This document shows positions 4,939 through 5,071 of a DNA stretch of 5,071 nucleotides, one piece after another. Both the position numbers and the translations under genes were made by a program. Numbering within the stretch: the stretch's first letter is position 1; the number at the start of each line of letters is the position of its first letter. The stretch comes from an uncultured Lachnospiraceae bacterium. GTDB taxonomy: Bacteria > Bacillota > Clostridia > Lachnospirales > Lachnospiraceae. The DNA is taken from NCBI GenBank assembly GCA_902783305.1, contig CACZQU010000475.1, positions 1-5,071 of the forward strand, given 5' to 3'. The notes beneath the pieces were generated by a model that saw only the letters and a list, made by a program, of their open reading frames with translations, was not told the DNA's origin and did no database searches.

Positions 4939-5071
4939 ATGCCGAAGCCAAAGATCAAAGTTGTCATAGTGGCGAACTTTGGGGACTGCGGCAAGGGTCT
5001 GGCAGTGGATTATTTCTCTGCCGCCCTGCCCGGCCGCGTTCTGAATGTCCTGTCCAACGGCGGGCCGCAGC
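4939..5071 (+). CDS. Adenylosuccinate synthetase (PurA)-like protein, N-terminal part only
   Basis: The gene runs off the right edge after 44 codons. PurA joins IMP and aspartate using GTP. The visible part keeps the family's opening: a beta-strand VVIVANFGDCGKGLAVDYF (8-26) corresponding to the WGDEGKGKIVDLL motif, and LSNGG (38-42) corresponding to the strand before the GHT motif. The catalytic Asp of the loop (D16) and the phosphate-binding Lys (K19) are kept, but the Glu of GDEGKG is Cys (GDCGKGL), the Trp is Phe, and residues after GG read PQ rather than HN. It is thus a divergent homologue, not a typical housekeeping purA, and may use another base or ligand. The ATG at 4939 follows AGAGGGGGG (4922-4930); an in-frame GTG at 4930 is too close to this site to be preferred. 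It lies 46 bases after the vWA gene and appears to belong to the same operon. Confidence 0.75.
   Translation, partial: MPKPKIKVVIVANFGDCGKGLAVDYFSAALPGRVLNVLSNGGPQ

Noticed and set aside
1..5071. CRISPR array, tRNA, rRNA, riboswitch, transposase or a DarT-like ADP-ribosyltransferase
   Set aside because: I looked for each because of the accessory context and NADAR content, but saw no repeat array, cloverleaf, transposase motif or ADP-ribosyltransferase coding region in the window.

Overview
The window looks like an accessory region from a Gram-positive, Clostridia-type bacterium, perhaps Lachnospiraceae-like. This is inferred from strong purine-rich Shine-Dalgarno sites (AAGGAGG, GGGAGGAGGG), a sigma-A type promoter, and a surface-protein stalk fragment of a kind common in Firmicutes. 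I cannot name a species from the sequence.

The left part (1-790) is gene-poor and AT-rich. It holds the last 36 codons of a plus-strand gene, a very strong bidirectional terminator hairpin (189-217), a minus-strand ORF (321-707) that looks like the detached C-terminal stalk and membrane anchor of a surface protein, and a second long hairpin (729-768). It reads like the edge of an insertion or an old rearrangement point.

From 792 onward everything runs on the plus strand as one tight cluster that continues past the right edge. A near-consensus promoter (TTGACA, 17 bp, TATACT) overlaps a 27-bp palindrome. The genes, in order, are: an NrtR-type regulator (Nudix domain plus winged helix, 903-1643); a fusion of a NadD-like nicotinate/nicotinamide mononucleotide adenylyltransferase with a C-terminal NADAR domain (1715-2764); a standalone NADAR protein overlapping it by 4 bases (2761-3327); a 201-residue protein of unknown function with a Met-rich, acidic C-terminus (3386-3991); a von Willebrand factor A protein with an N-terminal conserved extension (4026-4892); and the start of an adenylosuccinate-synthetase (PurA)-like enzyme (4939 to the edge). 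Gaps are short and contain no terminator, so an operon is likely.

The common theme is NAD and ADP-ribose chemistry: a sensor and repressor of NAD metabolism, an enzyme that makes the dinucleotide, and two NADAR domains. NADAR is the fold of YbiA and of the glycosidases that remove ADP-ribose from guanine. These genes sit beside an uncharacterised protein, a metal-dependent vWA adaptor and a purine-ligase homologue. I infer a dedicated, self-regulated NAD/ADP-ribose module, possibly for nucleotide or nucleic-acid modification or repair or for defence against phage. That function is a hypothesis. No ADP-ribosyltransferase toxin (such as DarT) lies within the window.
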